20,468 bases of DNA. Origin: Minisyncoccota bacterium. GTDB taxonomy: Bacteria > Patescibacteriota > Minisyncoccia > Phycocordibacterales > JACZSL01. This document shows positions 1 through 7,240 of this stretch, piece by piece; position 1 is the stretch's first letter, and every line of letters starts with the position of its first letter. Under the pieces are notes generated by a model, which was not told where the DNA came from, did no database searches, and saw nothing but the letters and a program-made list of their open reading frames with translations. A program made the position numbers and the translations under genes. The stretch lies in assembly GCA_028280145.1 (NCBI GenBank), contig JANQMM010000035.1:1-20468 (forward strand), read 5' to 3'.

Positions 1-1
1 G

Positions 2-70
2 ACCGGCGAAGAGAGTGTCTGCAAAGGAATAGGTGAACTTGCAACAGCGCTCAAGAAGAAAAAACAATAA
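2..70 (+). CDS. 3' end of an unidentified gene (truncated by window edge)
   Basis: An open frame enters from the left edge and ends at TAA (68-70). The last residues are TGEESVCKGIGELATALKKKK followed by Q. The lysine-rich end is typical of a real C-terminus, and the next gene starts about 70 bp later on the same strand. Too little is present to name the product, and it could be a chance open frame. Confidence 0.4.
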   Translation, partial: TGEESVCKGIGELATALKKKKQ

Positions 71-138
71 AATAGTTCAGTCCATTAAAACAGTATATGC
101 AGATATGTGGTATTATTAGCGTCTAATTTTTTATCGAG

Positions 139-711
139 ATGCGAAAAATAGTCTTTGATATTGAAACAAAAGGTGCGGCAGGTCCGGATTTTCTCGATAT
201 GGAGATTTCACTGCTTGCAATACACGACTCGGAAACCGATGAATATTCGAGTTACTTGGAGGAGGATTTTCCAAAGCTCTGGCCGATACTTGAGAACGCG
301 GATATGCTCATCGGCTTTAATAGCGACCACTTTGACATCCCGATCCTCAACAAATATTACCCGGGAGATCTTACTAAGATCAAGAGTCTCGATATCCTAA
401 AAGAGGTCAAAAACGCATCAGGAAGACGGTACAAGCTCGACAACATTGCCGAGGCTACGCTGGGAGAGAAGAAATCGGGTCACGGATTGCAAGCCGTAGA
501 ATGGTGGAAAGAAGGAAAAATCGACCTTATCCGAGAATACTGCATTCAGGATGTAAAGGTTACTAAAGGCATATATGATTTTGCCCTTCGGCACGGCAAA
601 CTGAAGTTCAAAGATTATGGAGAAATTCGCGAAATAGAGCTTGATACAAGCTCGTGGGAAGAGCTTCCTGAAGAAACACATGGTGGCATGACACACACTT
701 TGCCGTTTTAG
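139..711 (+). CDS. DEDDy-type 3'-5' exonuclease (RNase H-like fold, YprB/RNase_H_2-like)
   Basis: This is a 190-residue protein with the three exonuclease motifs of the DnaQ/RNase T superfamily. ExoI is FDIET (Asp7, Glu9). ExoII is GFNSDHFDIP (Asn61, Phe65, Asp66). ExoIII is EYCIQDVKVT, giving the Y-x3-D pattern of the DEDDy class (Tyr134, Asp138). Such proteins bind two metal ions and remove nucleotides from the 3' end of DNA or RNA; the substrate cannot be told from sequence. The whole protein is little more than the nuclease domain, with a short tail after residue 155. No strong Shine-Dalgarno site precedes the ATG. The end faces uppP convergently, 23 bp away. The exonuclease fold is secure and the exact role is not. 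Confidence 0.85.
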   Translation: MRKIVFDIETKGAAGPDFLDMEISLLAIHDSETDEYSSYLEEDFPKLWPILENADMLIGFNSDHFDIPILNKYYPGDLTKIKSLDILKEVKNASGRRYKLDNIAEATLGEKKSGHGLQAVEWWKEGKIDLIREYCIQDVKVTKGIYDFALRHGKLKFKDYGEIREIELDTSSWEELPEETHGGMTHTLPF

Positions 712-734
712 GTGAAGTACTTCCCACTAAAAAA

Positions 735-1529
735 CTATACGACGAAAACGAAGACTATGGCAGCTAGGATAACGCGATACCAGATGAACACACCGAGAGT
801 ATGGTTTCGCAAATATTTCAAAAGATAGTGAATCGCAAGAATACCAACGGCAAAAGCGGCAACGGCTCCAAGAAGCAGTTCTGTATTGAGCAAGACGCTC
901 TCTCCACCCAGACCCAACAGCTTTACCAGTCCTGAGCCGAAGATAATGGGAAATGAAAGAAGGAAAGAAAAACGCGCCGCCTGCTCTCGACTAAGACCCA
1001 GGATCAGACCGCCAGCGATGGTCGCGCCACTTCGTGATGTCCCGGGGAAAAGCGCAAGCGCCTGAAAAAAACCTATACCGACTCCTTTACGTACAGTGAG
1101 ATGTGCGTTCTGTTTCGCCACACGCTCTGCCACAAAAAACAAAAGCGAGCCCAATAAAAGTGTCACCACGACAAAACCGGCTGAGCGAAATGTAGTCTCC
1201 ATATAATCTTGCAACAACAACCCGAAGATCGCGGCAGGAATTGTACCAAGTACAATAGCCCAGAGAAGCACCCGCTTACTTGTTTCAACTGACTTGCCCA
1301 GAGTAAGATCAAGAAAAGACCTTGTAAGGTCGAGAAAATCCCGTCTGAAATACACCAGCACCGCAAGCGCGGTGGCAAGTTGCAATATCGCATCAAACCC
1401 CAACGTGCCTACTGTTTCAATACCCAACACATCACGCACCAGGATCAAATGTCCGCTTGAGGAGATCGGTATAAATTCAGTGGCTCCCTGAACCACTCCC
1501 AAAAGAATGCTGATTAGTATGTCGTACAT
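735..1529 (-). CDS. uppP: Undecaprenyl-diphosphatase UppP (BacA family)
   Basis: This integral membrane enzyme dephosphorylates undecaprenyl diphosphate to the monophosphate carrier lipid used for peptidoglycan and other envelope polymers. The 264-residue length is normal for the family. Both signature motifs are present: the N-terminal QGATEFIPISSSGHL (about residues 15-29), with the Glu and Ser residues of the active site, and the second motif PGTSRSGATI (about residues 162-171), with the catalytic Arg. Several hydrophobic segments span the rest, consistent with 7-8 membrane passes. The ATG at 1529 opens directly on the first membrane helix. It is divergent from the DsbA-like gene across 68 bp of AT-rich sequence. 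Its presence implies that the cell builds or recycles a lipid-linked cell wall. Confidence 0.95.
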   Translation of the reverse strand: MYDILISILLGVVQGATEFIPISSSGHLILVRDVLGIETVGTLGFDAILQLATALAVLVYFRRDFLDLTRSFLDLTLGKSVETSKRVLLWAIVLGTIPAAIFGLLLQDYMETTFRSAGFVVVTLLLGSLLFFVAERVAKQNAHLTVRKGVGIGFFQALALFPGTSRSGATIAGGLILGLSREQAARFSFLLSFPIIFGSGLVKLLGLGGESVLLNTELLLGAVAAFAVGILAIHYLLKYLRNHTLGVFIWYRVILAAIVFVFVV

Positions 1530-1597
1530 TTGGAGAATATGCTACAATTCCGCTATATATTTGTATATAACCCCTTAATAATAACAAAGATTACACT
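1530..1597. promoter_or_regulatory. Divergent AT-rich promoter region of uppP and the DsbA-like gene
   Basis: Both flanking genes must start transcription within or near these 68 bp. On the plus strand TTTGTATATAAC (about 1561-1572) resembles a -10 region. On the minus strand TATTCT lies just before the uppP start. No convincing -35 hexamers are visible, so exact promoters are not assigned. Confidence 0.4.
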
Positions 1598-2341
1598 ATG
1601 TCAGAATCAGATAAAACAGAGGTAACGAAGGGAACAAAAAGTGCGGCAAGCAACCTTGGAACGCCGATCGCAATCGTCATAGCCGGAATTGTCATTGCAG
1701 GAGCAATTATGGTCTCAGGAGGAGAAAGCGCACCAGTTGGCCAAAACGACAACACTCTGCCGGGCAATAACCAACCGACACAAGAGGAACTTCGTGAACT
1801 TGCCGAGATGCGCGATGATGACCACGTCCGCGGAAATCGAAATGCTGATGTATACATCCTTGAGTTTTCAGATACTGAGTGTCCATTCTGTAAGCGATTC
1901 CATACCACAATGCAACAAGTAATGAATGAATATGGTGACCGAGTCGCATGGGTATACCGACACTTCCCACTGGCCTCACTTCACCCAACAGCACCACGAG
2001 AGGCAGAAGCACTTGAGTGTGCAAACGAGCTTGGTGGACCTGATGTGTTCTGGGCATATACTGATACTGTGTATGAGCGAACCCCCGAAAGAGCCGCGCT
2101 TACGGACCAGGATCTGTTTGATTTCGCTGTGGAACTTGGGCTCGACAGAACAGAATTTGAAACATGCCTCAATAGCGGCAGATATACCGAAGAGGTTGCC
2201 AAAGACTTCCAGAACGCAGTTGACCTTGGCGGAACCGGAACACCTCACTCATTCATTGTCACAAAAGACTCATTGATACCGATTCGAGGTGCTCAGCCGT
2301 TTAGTGTGGTAAAAGCATCACTTGATGCGGTGCTTGAGTAA
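1598..2341 (+). CDS. Membrane-anchored DsbA-like thiol-disulfide oxidoreductase
   Basis: The 247-residue protein has a short polar N-terminus and one hydrophobic anchor (about residues 22-40). A polar linker follows, then a thioredoxin-fold domain with insertion of the DsbA/BdbD type. The active site is CPFC (Cys95, Cys98) in SDTECPFCKRF. The cis-proline loop is GTGTPHSF near the C-terminus. Two further cysteines (in ECANEL and ETCLNS) lie in the helical insertion and may form a structural disulfide. It probably introduces or rearranges disulfides in exported proteins on the outer face of the membrane. No DsbB/VKOR partner is in this window. A hairpin terminator follows about 70 bp downstream. 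Oxidase versus isomerase activity cannot be decided from sequence. Confidence 0.9.
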   Translation: MSESDKTEVTKGTKSAASNLGTPIAIVIAGIVIAGAIMVSGGESAPVGQNDNTLPGNNQPTQEELRELAEMRDDDHVRGNRNADVYILEFSDTECPFCKRFHTTMQQVMNEYGDRVAWVYRHFPLASLHPTAPREAEALECANELGGPDVFWAYTDTVYERTPERAALTDQDLFDFAVELGLDRTEFETCLNSGRYTEEVAKDFQNAVDLGGTGTPHSFIVTKDSLIPIRGAQPFSVVKASLDAVLE

Positions 2342-2413
2342 GTAAAATAAGGAGCAAATCAAGCGAGCAGAGGTGAGAGTAAGGTAACAAACAGCAAGAA
2401 ACATAAAAGGATT

Positions 2414-2432
2414 GCCGCTTGCATAAAGCGGC
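2414..2432. terminator. Bidirectional intrinsic terminator between convergent genes
   Basis: The stem is GCCGCTT / AAGCGGC with loop gcata. It is followed on the plus strand by ttctttta and on the minus strand by aatcctttta. It ends the DsbA-like transcript and lies just 5 bp beyond the helicase stop codon, so it can serve both genes. Confidence 0.8.
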
Positions 2433-2437
2433 TTCTT

Positions 2438-5437
2438 TTATTCCATATTCTCTCGTAATTTGCAGTACTCGCAATCCTTTTTATCGCACCTGTCACCCCA
2501 AAACGAGAGGTCAAGTATTTCTTTTGCGGTCTGTTGAATTGTCTCTTTCAACTCCCCCACCTCTTCATCCGATACATCGAAATGCTCTTTGTGATAACGT
2601 CCTTTATCATCCGGCTCAATGAAATCAATATCACCAGAAACCATTTCATACCGCCCCTCGTCAAAGAGCTCGAGCAGGAGTTTATAAAACACAAGTTGTC
2701 GTTTGTAATCCCCGTTTGATGTTTTTGTTTTGCCTTCTATGTGATTTCTGCTCTTGGGCTTTCCTGTTTTGTAATCAACCACATTGACCTCGCGTTCATT
2801 TTCACTTATCTCTATTTTGTCCATGTCACCGCGAAGCTTTAGATGTGTCAAACCTTCCAATTCAACGGGAAGTAATACACTGACCTTAAATTCATTCAGT
2901 GTATGTGGGTTCCAAGACGACTTATGTGTGTCGTAGTATCCGGGAAATGCCTTCGCACCCTTTCTAATCGCCTCTTTAAGCTCTGATTCGGTGAAGGGAT
3001 GTTGGTGAATGTATTCATCAAACAGCTTTAAAAGAAACTTGTCATCCGCCCTCTCCCCTCTTTTTATCGCCTCAAAGAAATCTTTAAGCACCTGATGGAC
3101 AACGGTTCCAAACATGAGGTGTTTAGTAGGTACCTTCGGTACACGCAACAAATTGGAATAGAAATAGTTCCACGGACAATCAAGATAATTATTCAATGCA
3201 GTAACAGAGAGGCCCTGATCGAGGAAAACACTATTCAAAAATTCTTTGTCGTAGATAGGTGGCACAGCTACTTTCCGACTCGGTCGAAGTAGAAGTGTGG
3301 TATCAACTTTTTTTTCAAACGCTACCGTATCCACCTCGGCTTTGAGCGAATCATCAATTTCATCAATAAACTGACACGGTAACTGCGCCCGCCCTGTGAC
3401 ACCCTCTCTTGCAAAACTGACTGACACATGCACGCGGGCGCGTGTAAGCGCAACGTAAAAAAGTCTTCTTTCATCGTCGATCTTAGTGCCGGATTCTCCC
3501 TGCGTGCTGATATCGATTTTGAAATGTTCGGGACGTCGCTGATTGCCGAAATGTCCGTCGTAGGCACCAACGATATACACATAATCAAACTCCAACCCTT
3601 TTGATTTATGCGCGGTCATTAAGTGCACAGCTTTTGTATCAGTTGTTTTTGTATCCTTGCGAATGAGTAGATTATGCTCGTCAACATCGTTGAAATAATG
3701 GATAAGATCCTCAAACACATATTCTTTATGATTCTGAGCAAGTTGTGTGATATCAGAGAAAAGCCCGGAAAGTTTTTCGAGTTTATCGACCGATTCTTTG
3801 TGTCGCAGCAAATGATCGAGAAAGCCTGATTCGGTTGCGATCACCTGAACGCTATCGAGCATCCCTTTGTTTTCTGAGAGCTTTTTCCAAACAAAGAGGT
3901 TCTTGTACAGCTCGTGTAAGTCCTTTTTTCCTTTTACTCCTGAAGCCTTGAGGTGTTTGTTTGATTTAATGACATCATAGAGCGGTATTCTTTCTTTCTG
4001 TGCAAAGCGGAGCAATTTATAAATATCGAGCTCATCAATAGCAAGAAAATTCACATGCAACAGAGGGAGAAGTGAGCTGTCACGTCCAAAGAAAAAAACT
4101 GCCCTGAGAAGTACAATAAATTTTGCAATGTCTACATCACGCAGGATATTCTGATCACTTTCGATGACAAATGGTATGTTGGTCTTCTCTAATACATGTG
4201 CGATAGCTTCTGCATCCACGTTATTTCGATACATTACCGCAATTTCTTCGGGCGGAACCCCGTCCTTGATCTTCTCTTCGATGTCATAAGCCAGAAACAA
4301 ATGTTCAAATTGGTGTGATGAAAAGGATCGGATTTCAATTGGCGTTTCTTTGTTTCTTGTATTGCTTTTAAGTTGCACTCGAAGTTTTTCTTCTGTAACT
4401 GAACTTTTTGAAATGAGACTGTGGGCGCTATCAAGAATTGACTGTGATGAGCGATAATTGTCTTCAAGGGTCACCAAAAGCGCGTTTTTGTACTTGTTTT
4501 TGAAATATAAGAAGTTATCAAGCGATGCTCCCTGAAAGCGAAAAATAGCCTGTTTCTCGTCTCCGACAATGAAGAGGTTGGGGTTGTCGTGAAAATCGGT
4601 AAGAAGCTCAAGTAGTCTGTTTTGTGCATTGTTCGCATCCTGATGCTCGTCGGCTAAAAGGTACTGGAACTCTTCCTGTAGCTGAAGCAAAAGGTCATCA
4701 TCACGCTCAAGCGCTTTCACCGTCTCAACGATCATGTCGTCATAGTCATAGTACCTGTTTTGCTCAAGTGCTTTTTCGTATTCGCTATAAATGGTGAGTA
4801 GTTCTTCGTTCTTCGCAATATTTTTTTCGAGCTCTTTGTATTTTCCCTTCACCTTTCCTTTGTGTGCCCCTTTTTCATACACCAAGTCTTCGATCGCCTC
4901 ATATTCTTTTTTCTGCTTTTCGATGTATGTAGCGAGTTTTTTTGGTGTTATGTATTCTCGCTTCAGTTCACTGATCTTACTTCGGAGAGGGTGGATATAA
5001 TAAAAGTTGTCACCGAACGGCTTCAGTGTTTTAAGTTCCAAACGTAAAATCGTCTCTTTAAGAATACTTATCTTGTCAATGTCATTGATGTTGTTCGCAC
5101 CGACGATACGGGGGAAAGCGTCAGGGAATCGTTTAATAACCTCATTACAAAACCCATGAAAGGTGTAAATATGCACCCGATAACCCGCACTTCCGATCAT
5201 TTCCACCAGACGCTTGCGCATAGAAAATACGCCAGATTCGGTAAATGTGAGGGCCAAGATCGAATCCGGCGTGGTATCGGTTTTCTTCAAAATATTGGCA
5301 ATGCGCAGAGTGAGGATTTGTGTTTTCCCCGTTCCCGGACCAGCTATGACCATAACCGGCCCTTCAATGGCATCAACAGCTTCCTTTTGTCGCTTATTAA
5401 GCATCCGATAAAGCGTATTGAAATTTGCTCCGGCCAT
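2438..5437 (-). CDS. UvrD/PcrA-like superfamily 1 helicase fused to a PD-(D/E)XK nuclease
   Basis: The 999-residue protein has the full set of SF1A helicase motifs: Q-motif NKRQKEAV, Walker A AGPGTGKT (about residues 32-39), Walker B LADEHQD (Asp263, Glu264), motif III VGDEKQAIFRFQGAS, motif IV DNYRSS, motif V HKSKGLEFDYV and motif VI RRLFYVALTRAR. A RecB-like nuclease domain follows in the last ~250 residues, with DYKTGK carrying the catalytic Asp and Lys (888, 890). The cysteines in LDCPW and CDKKDCEYC suggest an AddB-type iron-sulfur cluster. It probably unwinds and resects DNA ends in repair. I prefer the ATG at 5437 to a TTG 72 bp upstream: homology starts soon after it, and a TATACT box ends 8 bp before it. 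Starting at Met12 (5404) is also possible. The Walker B variant DEHQD replaces the more common DEFQD. The family is secure; the cellular pathway is inferred. Confidence 0.92.
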   Translation of the reverse strand: MAGANFNTLYRMLNKRQKEAVDAIEGPVMVIAGPGTGKTQILTLRIANILKKTDTTPDSILALTFTESGVFSMRKRLVEMIGSAGYRVHIYTFHGFCNEVIKRFPDAFPRIVGANNINDIDKISILKETILRLELKTLKPFGDNFYYIHPLRSKISELKREYITPKKLATYIEKQKKEYEAIEDLVYEKGAHKGKVKGKYKELEKNIAKNEELLTIYSEYEKALEQNRYYDYDDMIVETVKALERDDDLLLQLQEEFQYLLADEHQDANNAQNRLLELLTDFHDNPNLFIVGDEKQAIFRFQGASLDNFLYFKNKYKNALLVTLEDNYRSSQSILDSAHSLISKSSVTEEKLRVQLKSNTRNKETPIEIRSFSSHQFEHLFLAYDIEEKIKDGVPPEEIAVMYRNNVDAEAIAHVLEKTNIPFVIESDQNILRDVDIAKFIVLLRAVFFFGRDSSLLPLLHVNFLAIDELDIYKLLRFAQKERIPLYDVIKSNKHLKASGVKGKKDLHELYKNLFVWKKLSENKGMLDSVQVIATESGFLDHLLRHKESVDKLEKLSGLFSDITQLAQNHKEYVFEDLIHYFNDVDEHNLLIRKDTKTTDTKAVHLMTAHKSKGLEFDYVYIVGAYDGHFGNQRRPEHFKIDISTQGESGTKIDDERRLFYVALTRARVHVSVSFAREGVTGRAQLPCQFIDEIDDSLKAEVDTVAFEKKVDTTLLLRPSRKVAVPPIYDKEFLNSVFLDQGLSVTALNNYLDCPWNYFYSNLLRVPKVPTKHLMFGTVVHQVLKDFFEAIKRGERADDKFLLKLFDEYIHQHPFTESELKEAIRKGAKAFPGYYDTHKSSWNPHTLNEFKVSVLLPVELEGLTHLKLRGDMDKIEISENEREVNVVDYKTGKPKSRNHIEGKTKTSNGDYKRQLVFYKLLLELFDEGRYEMVSGDIDFIEPDDKGRYHKEHFDVSDEEVGELKETIQQTAKEILDLSFWGDRCDKKDCEYCKLRENME

Positions 5438-5445
5438 AGGATTTA

Positions 5446-5451
5446 AGTATA
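5446..5451 (-). promoter_or_regulatory. -10 element giving a near-leaderless helicase transcript
   Basis: TATACT on the minus strand ends 8 nt before the ATG at 5437, so transcription would start about 1-3 nt before the start codon. No Shine-Dalgarno site and no good -35 hexamer are visible. The position therefore rests on the -10 match alone. Confidence 0.4.
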
Positions 5452-5493
5452 CCCTGAGAGCATAAAATAGTTGCACTGCCCCAACACCGAGAT

Positions 5494-5533
5494 CCAGTTG
5501 TCCAACCACTGGAATCAGTGGTTGGACAACTGG
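5494..5533. repeat. Inverted doublet of the palindromic element (BIME-like)
   Basis: Perfect 18-bp arms (5494-5511 and 5516-5533) around the loop gaat. Each arm plus flank is one copy of the 19-bp palindrome with a single change: CCAGTTGTCCAACCACTGG on the left and its mirror on the right. The change (G to T) occurs in both copies at mirrored sites, so long-stem pairing is kept. The element begins 1 nt after the transposase stop codon and could also act as a terminator, though no U-tract follows. Confidence 0.85.
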
Positions 5534-5534
5534 G

Positions 5535-6161
5535 CTATAATATTCCCCTATATTTCTCCTTATTCCGACGTATGTCCTGCAGAACCTCTACTGCATAGTT
5601 CTTATAGTCATCCATATCCTCAAAAAGAGATAGTATTTTATCTCTACGTTGAATGACATAGATGTCTTTGTGCGTCTTCTCACTTACGTATTGAGCATAA
5701 CTACTCACAGTGGTCCAACCACTGTAGTCGTGAACTTTATCATTTAAGTTTACGTAAACACTGATATATTTTAGATAATCTTCAGAATCCACAAGCTTAT
5801 ACTTATACTTTCCTTCGAAAAGAGCTCCGGATCTTTTATGTTTTGTGTTGAAGTATCGCGTATACCCTCCCCCCAGACGTTTCATAAATTCACTTAAACC
5901 TCCATCTGCTACCTGCTCTATCAAGAGGTGGAAATGATTTGGGTTCAAACAATACGCAAGCACATCAACCAACCCAGTGGTCCAACCACTGGAATTGTGT
6001 TCTTTATTGTCTCTTAGACTGCCTATAGGTTCAGGCAGATTGAACTCGCGTAAGCTCTCGAGAAAGCGTTGGGAATCTTTTCTGTCTTGGAAAATGACTC
6101 GTTTGTCGACTCCTCTGTTGTAAATGTGATAAAACGCTCCAGTCTCTATCTTTTCTCGCAA
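5535..6161 (-). CDS. REP-associated tyrosine transposase (Y1_Tnp / IS200-like, RAYT)
   Basis: The 208-residue protein has the Y1 single-strand transposase fold: N-terminal YHIYNRGVDKR, the metal-binding His-hydrophobic-His motif NPNHFHLL (His76, His78), and the region GGGYTRYFN, where Tyr100 or Tyr103 is the likely nucleophile. FEGKYKYKLV and YLKYISVYVNLN follow, as in RAYT proteins. The enzyme would nick and join single-stranded DNA at hairpin sites. The start is TTG at 6161, chosen because GGGAGG stands 7 nt upstream; no in-frame ATG precedes it. Two segments, SSGWTTG (57-63) and YSGWTTV (146-152), are encoded by copies of the same palindrome that flanks the gene. They fall between conserved blocks, which suggests tolerated in-frame insertions. 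Catalytic residues appear intact. Confidence 0.88.
   Translation of the reverse strand: MREKIETGAFYHIYNRGVDKRVIFQDRKDSQRFLESLREFNLPEPIGSLRDNKEHNSSGWTTGLVDVLAYCLNPNHFHLLIEQVADGGLSEFMKRLGGGYTRYFNTKHKRSGALFEGKYKYKLVDSEDYLKYISVYVNLNDKVHDYSGWTTVSSYAQYVSEKTHKDIYVIQRRDKILSLFEDMDDYKNYAVEVLQDIRRNKEKYRGIL
5707..5725. repeat. Palindromic element copy inside the transposase gene (3' copy)
   Basis: ACAGTGGT-cca-ACCACTGT on the plus strand gives perfect 8-bp arms and a 3-nt loop. In the gene it is read as agt-ggt-tgg-acc-act, the peptide SGWTT (residues 147-151). It lies just before the conserved SSYAQY segment. Confidence 0.85.
5974..5992. repeat. Palindromic element copy inside the transposase gene (5' copy)
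   Basis: CCAGTGGT-cca-ACCACTGG on the plus strand, with perfect 8-bp arms. It is followed by aat, as in the left unit of the 5494 doublet (CACTGGAAT in both). It is read in the same frame as the other internal copy and gives SSGWTT (residues 57-62), about 14 residues before the catalytic HFH motif. Confidence 0.87.
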
Positions 6162-6192
6162 AAATGAAACCTCCCTCGTCTAGATTAAGGCA

Positions 6193-6201
6193 AGTATAAC
6201 A
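6193..6201 (-). promoter_or_regulatory. Extended -10 promoter of the transposase gene
   Basis: TGT-TATACT on the minus strand is a full extended -10 element 31 nt upstream of the TTG start. A 17-bp spacer would place the -35 region inside the palindrome at 6215-6233. A protein bound to that palindrome could therefore interfere with RNA polymerase; this last point is inference. Confidence 0.55.
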
Positions 6202-6214
6202 TAAATCTATCCTC

Positions 6215-6233
6215 CCAGTGGTTGGACCACTGG
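6215..6233. repeat. Palindromic element directly after the rpoD stop codon
   Basis: CCAGTGGT-tgg-ACCACTGG on the plus strand, with perfect 8-bp arms. It abuts the rpoD stop codon (6234-6236) with no spacer. It may stabilise or end the rpoD transcript as well as mark the 5' border of the transposase unit. No U-tract follows on the minus strand, so it is not a classical terminator. Confidence 0.87.
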
Positions 6234-7178
6234 TTAGTAGTTTTTGAGTCGGTTTGATTTTTCGTGGTTGCGTATCTTTTCGAGAGCTTTTGCCTCAATT
6301 TGTCGAATGCGCTCGCGAGTCACGCCAAATTCCTTTCCTACTTCTTCAAGCGTGTGATAGATACCATCCTCAAGACCGTTTCGCATTGCCAGAATCTTTC
6401 GTTCCTTTGGCGTAAGGTCATCAAGAATGTCCCCCACCTGATCGGCAAGTATGCGGCGTGAGGCTTCCTGATCCGGGCTCATGATCTTGTCATCTTTGAC
6501 GAAGTCACCGAGCGTTGAGCGGTCATCCCCCTCATCTCCAACGGGAGATTCAAGAGAGATGGTGTCCTGGTTGATCTTTTCAATATTATAAATTTTTTCT
6601 ACATCAAGACCCATCTCTGTCGCCACTTCCTCAGCAAGCGGATCACGCCCGAGGTCTTGTGAAAGTCTGCGCACCGTCTGCTTGTACTTTGCTATTGTTT
6701 CAACCATGTGTACCGGAATGCGAATTGTTCGTGATTGGTCGGCAAGTGCTCGGGTAATTGCCTGACGGATCCACCACGTTGCATATGTTGAGAACTTATA
6801 TCCCTTCGTCCAGTCAAACTTATCAACCGCTTTAAAGAGACCGAGATTTCCTTCCTGAATAAGATCAAGAAGTGTTAGGTCCGGACTTCTTCCAACGTAT
6901 CGTTTTGCAATTGAGACAACAAGACGGAGATTGGCTCGTGCAAGGAGGTTCTTTGCCTCGTCATCTCCCGCCTCAATGCGTTGCGCAAACTCACGCTCTT
7001 GGGCGGCAGTCAGAAGCGGATACTGCCCGATCTCCCGCAGATACATCTGAATCGAATCATACGATGCATCCTTCCTTCTATACGTGTTCTTTTTATCCAG
7101 CATTTCTGTTGCATTCGGATCAAGCATGCCACCACCCTCTAGTACATCAACATGGGCGGTACTGAAACGCTCATACAA
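6234..7178 (-). CDS. rpoD: Primary sigma factor RpoD/SigA, body (N-terminus lies in another frame)
   Basis: This frame carries sigma regions 1.2 (YDSIQMYLREIGQYPLLT), 2 (NLRLVVSIAKRY, DLIQEGNLGLFKAVDKFD, YKFSTYATWWIRQAI), 3 and 4 (THTLEEVGKEFG-type helix, VTRERIRQIEAKALEKIR). It directs RNA polymerase to -10/-35 promoters, and the TTGACA/TATACT boxes in this window fit that. The first start codon in frame is TTG at 7178, but homology goes further upstream. The same frame encodes RGFVTYDEILKSFP and IERDVLFLEE, the sigma region 1.1 core, from about 7260 to 7179. It stays open without any ATG, GTG or TTG up to a TAA at 7428-7430. The real gene therefore most likely starts at 7684 in the lysine-rich frame and shifts -1, giving one product of about 483 residues over 6234-7684. 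dnaG lies just upstream in the order known from macromolecular-synthesis operons. Confidence 0.93.
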   Translation of the reverse strand: MYERFSTAHVDVLEGGGMLDPNATEMLDKKNTYRRKDASYDSIQMYLREIGQYPLLTAAQEREFAQRIEAGDDEAKNLLARANLRLVVSIAKRYVGRSPDLTLLDLIQEGNLGLFKAVDKFDWTKGYKFSTYATWWIRQAITRALADQSRTIRIPVHMVETIAKYKQTVRRLSQDLGRDPLAEEVATEMGLDVEKIYNIEKINQDTISLESPVGDEGDDRSTLGDFVKDDKIMSPDQEASRRILADQVGDILDDLTPKERKILAMRNGLEDGIYHTLEEVGKEFGVTRERIRQIEAKALEKIRNHEKSNRLKNY

Positions 7179-7240
7179 TTCTTCAAGAAAGAGGACGTCT
7201 CTCTCAATCGTCGGAAATGATTTTAGAATCTCGTCATACG

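Larger units (their letters stand above)
5494..6233 (-). mobile_element. RAYT transposase unit bounded by REP-like palindromes
   Basis: The unit consists of one palindrome at the 5' side (6215-6233), the Y1 transposase gene carrying two more copies inside it, and an inverted palindrome doublet at the 3' side (5494-5533). This resembles a REPtron, in which a REP-associated tyrosine transposase gene is flanked by the palindromes it acts on. It lies exactly between the rpoD stop codon and the short leader of the helicase gene, as if inserted there. The borders are my inference from the outermost palindromes. No target-site duplication is obvious. Confidence 0.6.

Noticed and set aside
715..724. 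Palindrome GAAGTACTTC between the exonuclease gene and uppP
   Set aside because: It has no loop, so it cannot form a useful RNA hairpin. No U-tract or second copy was seen.
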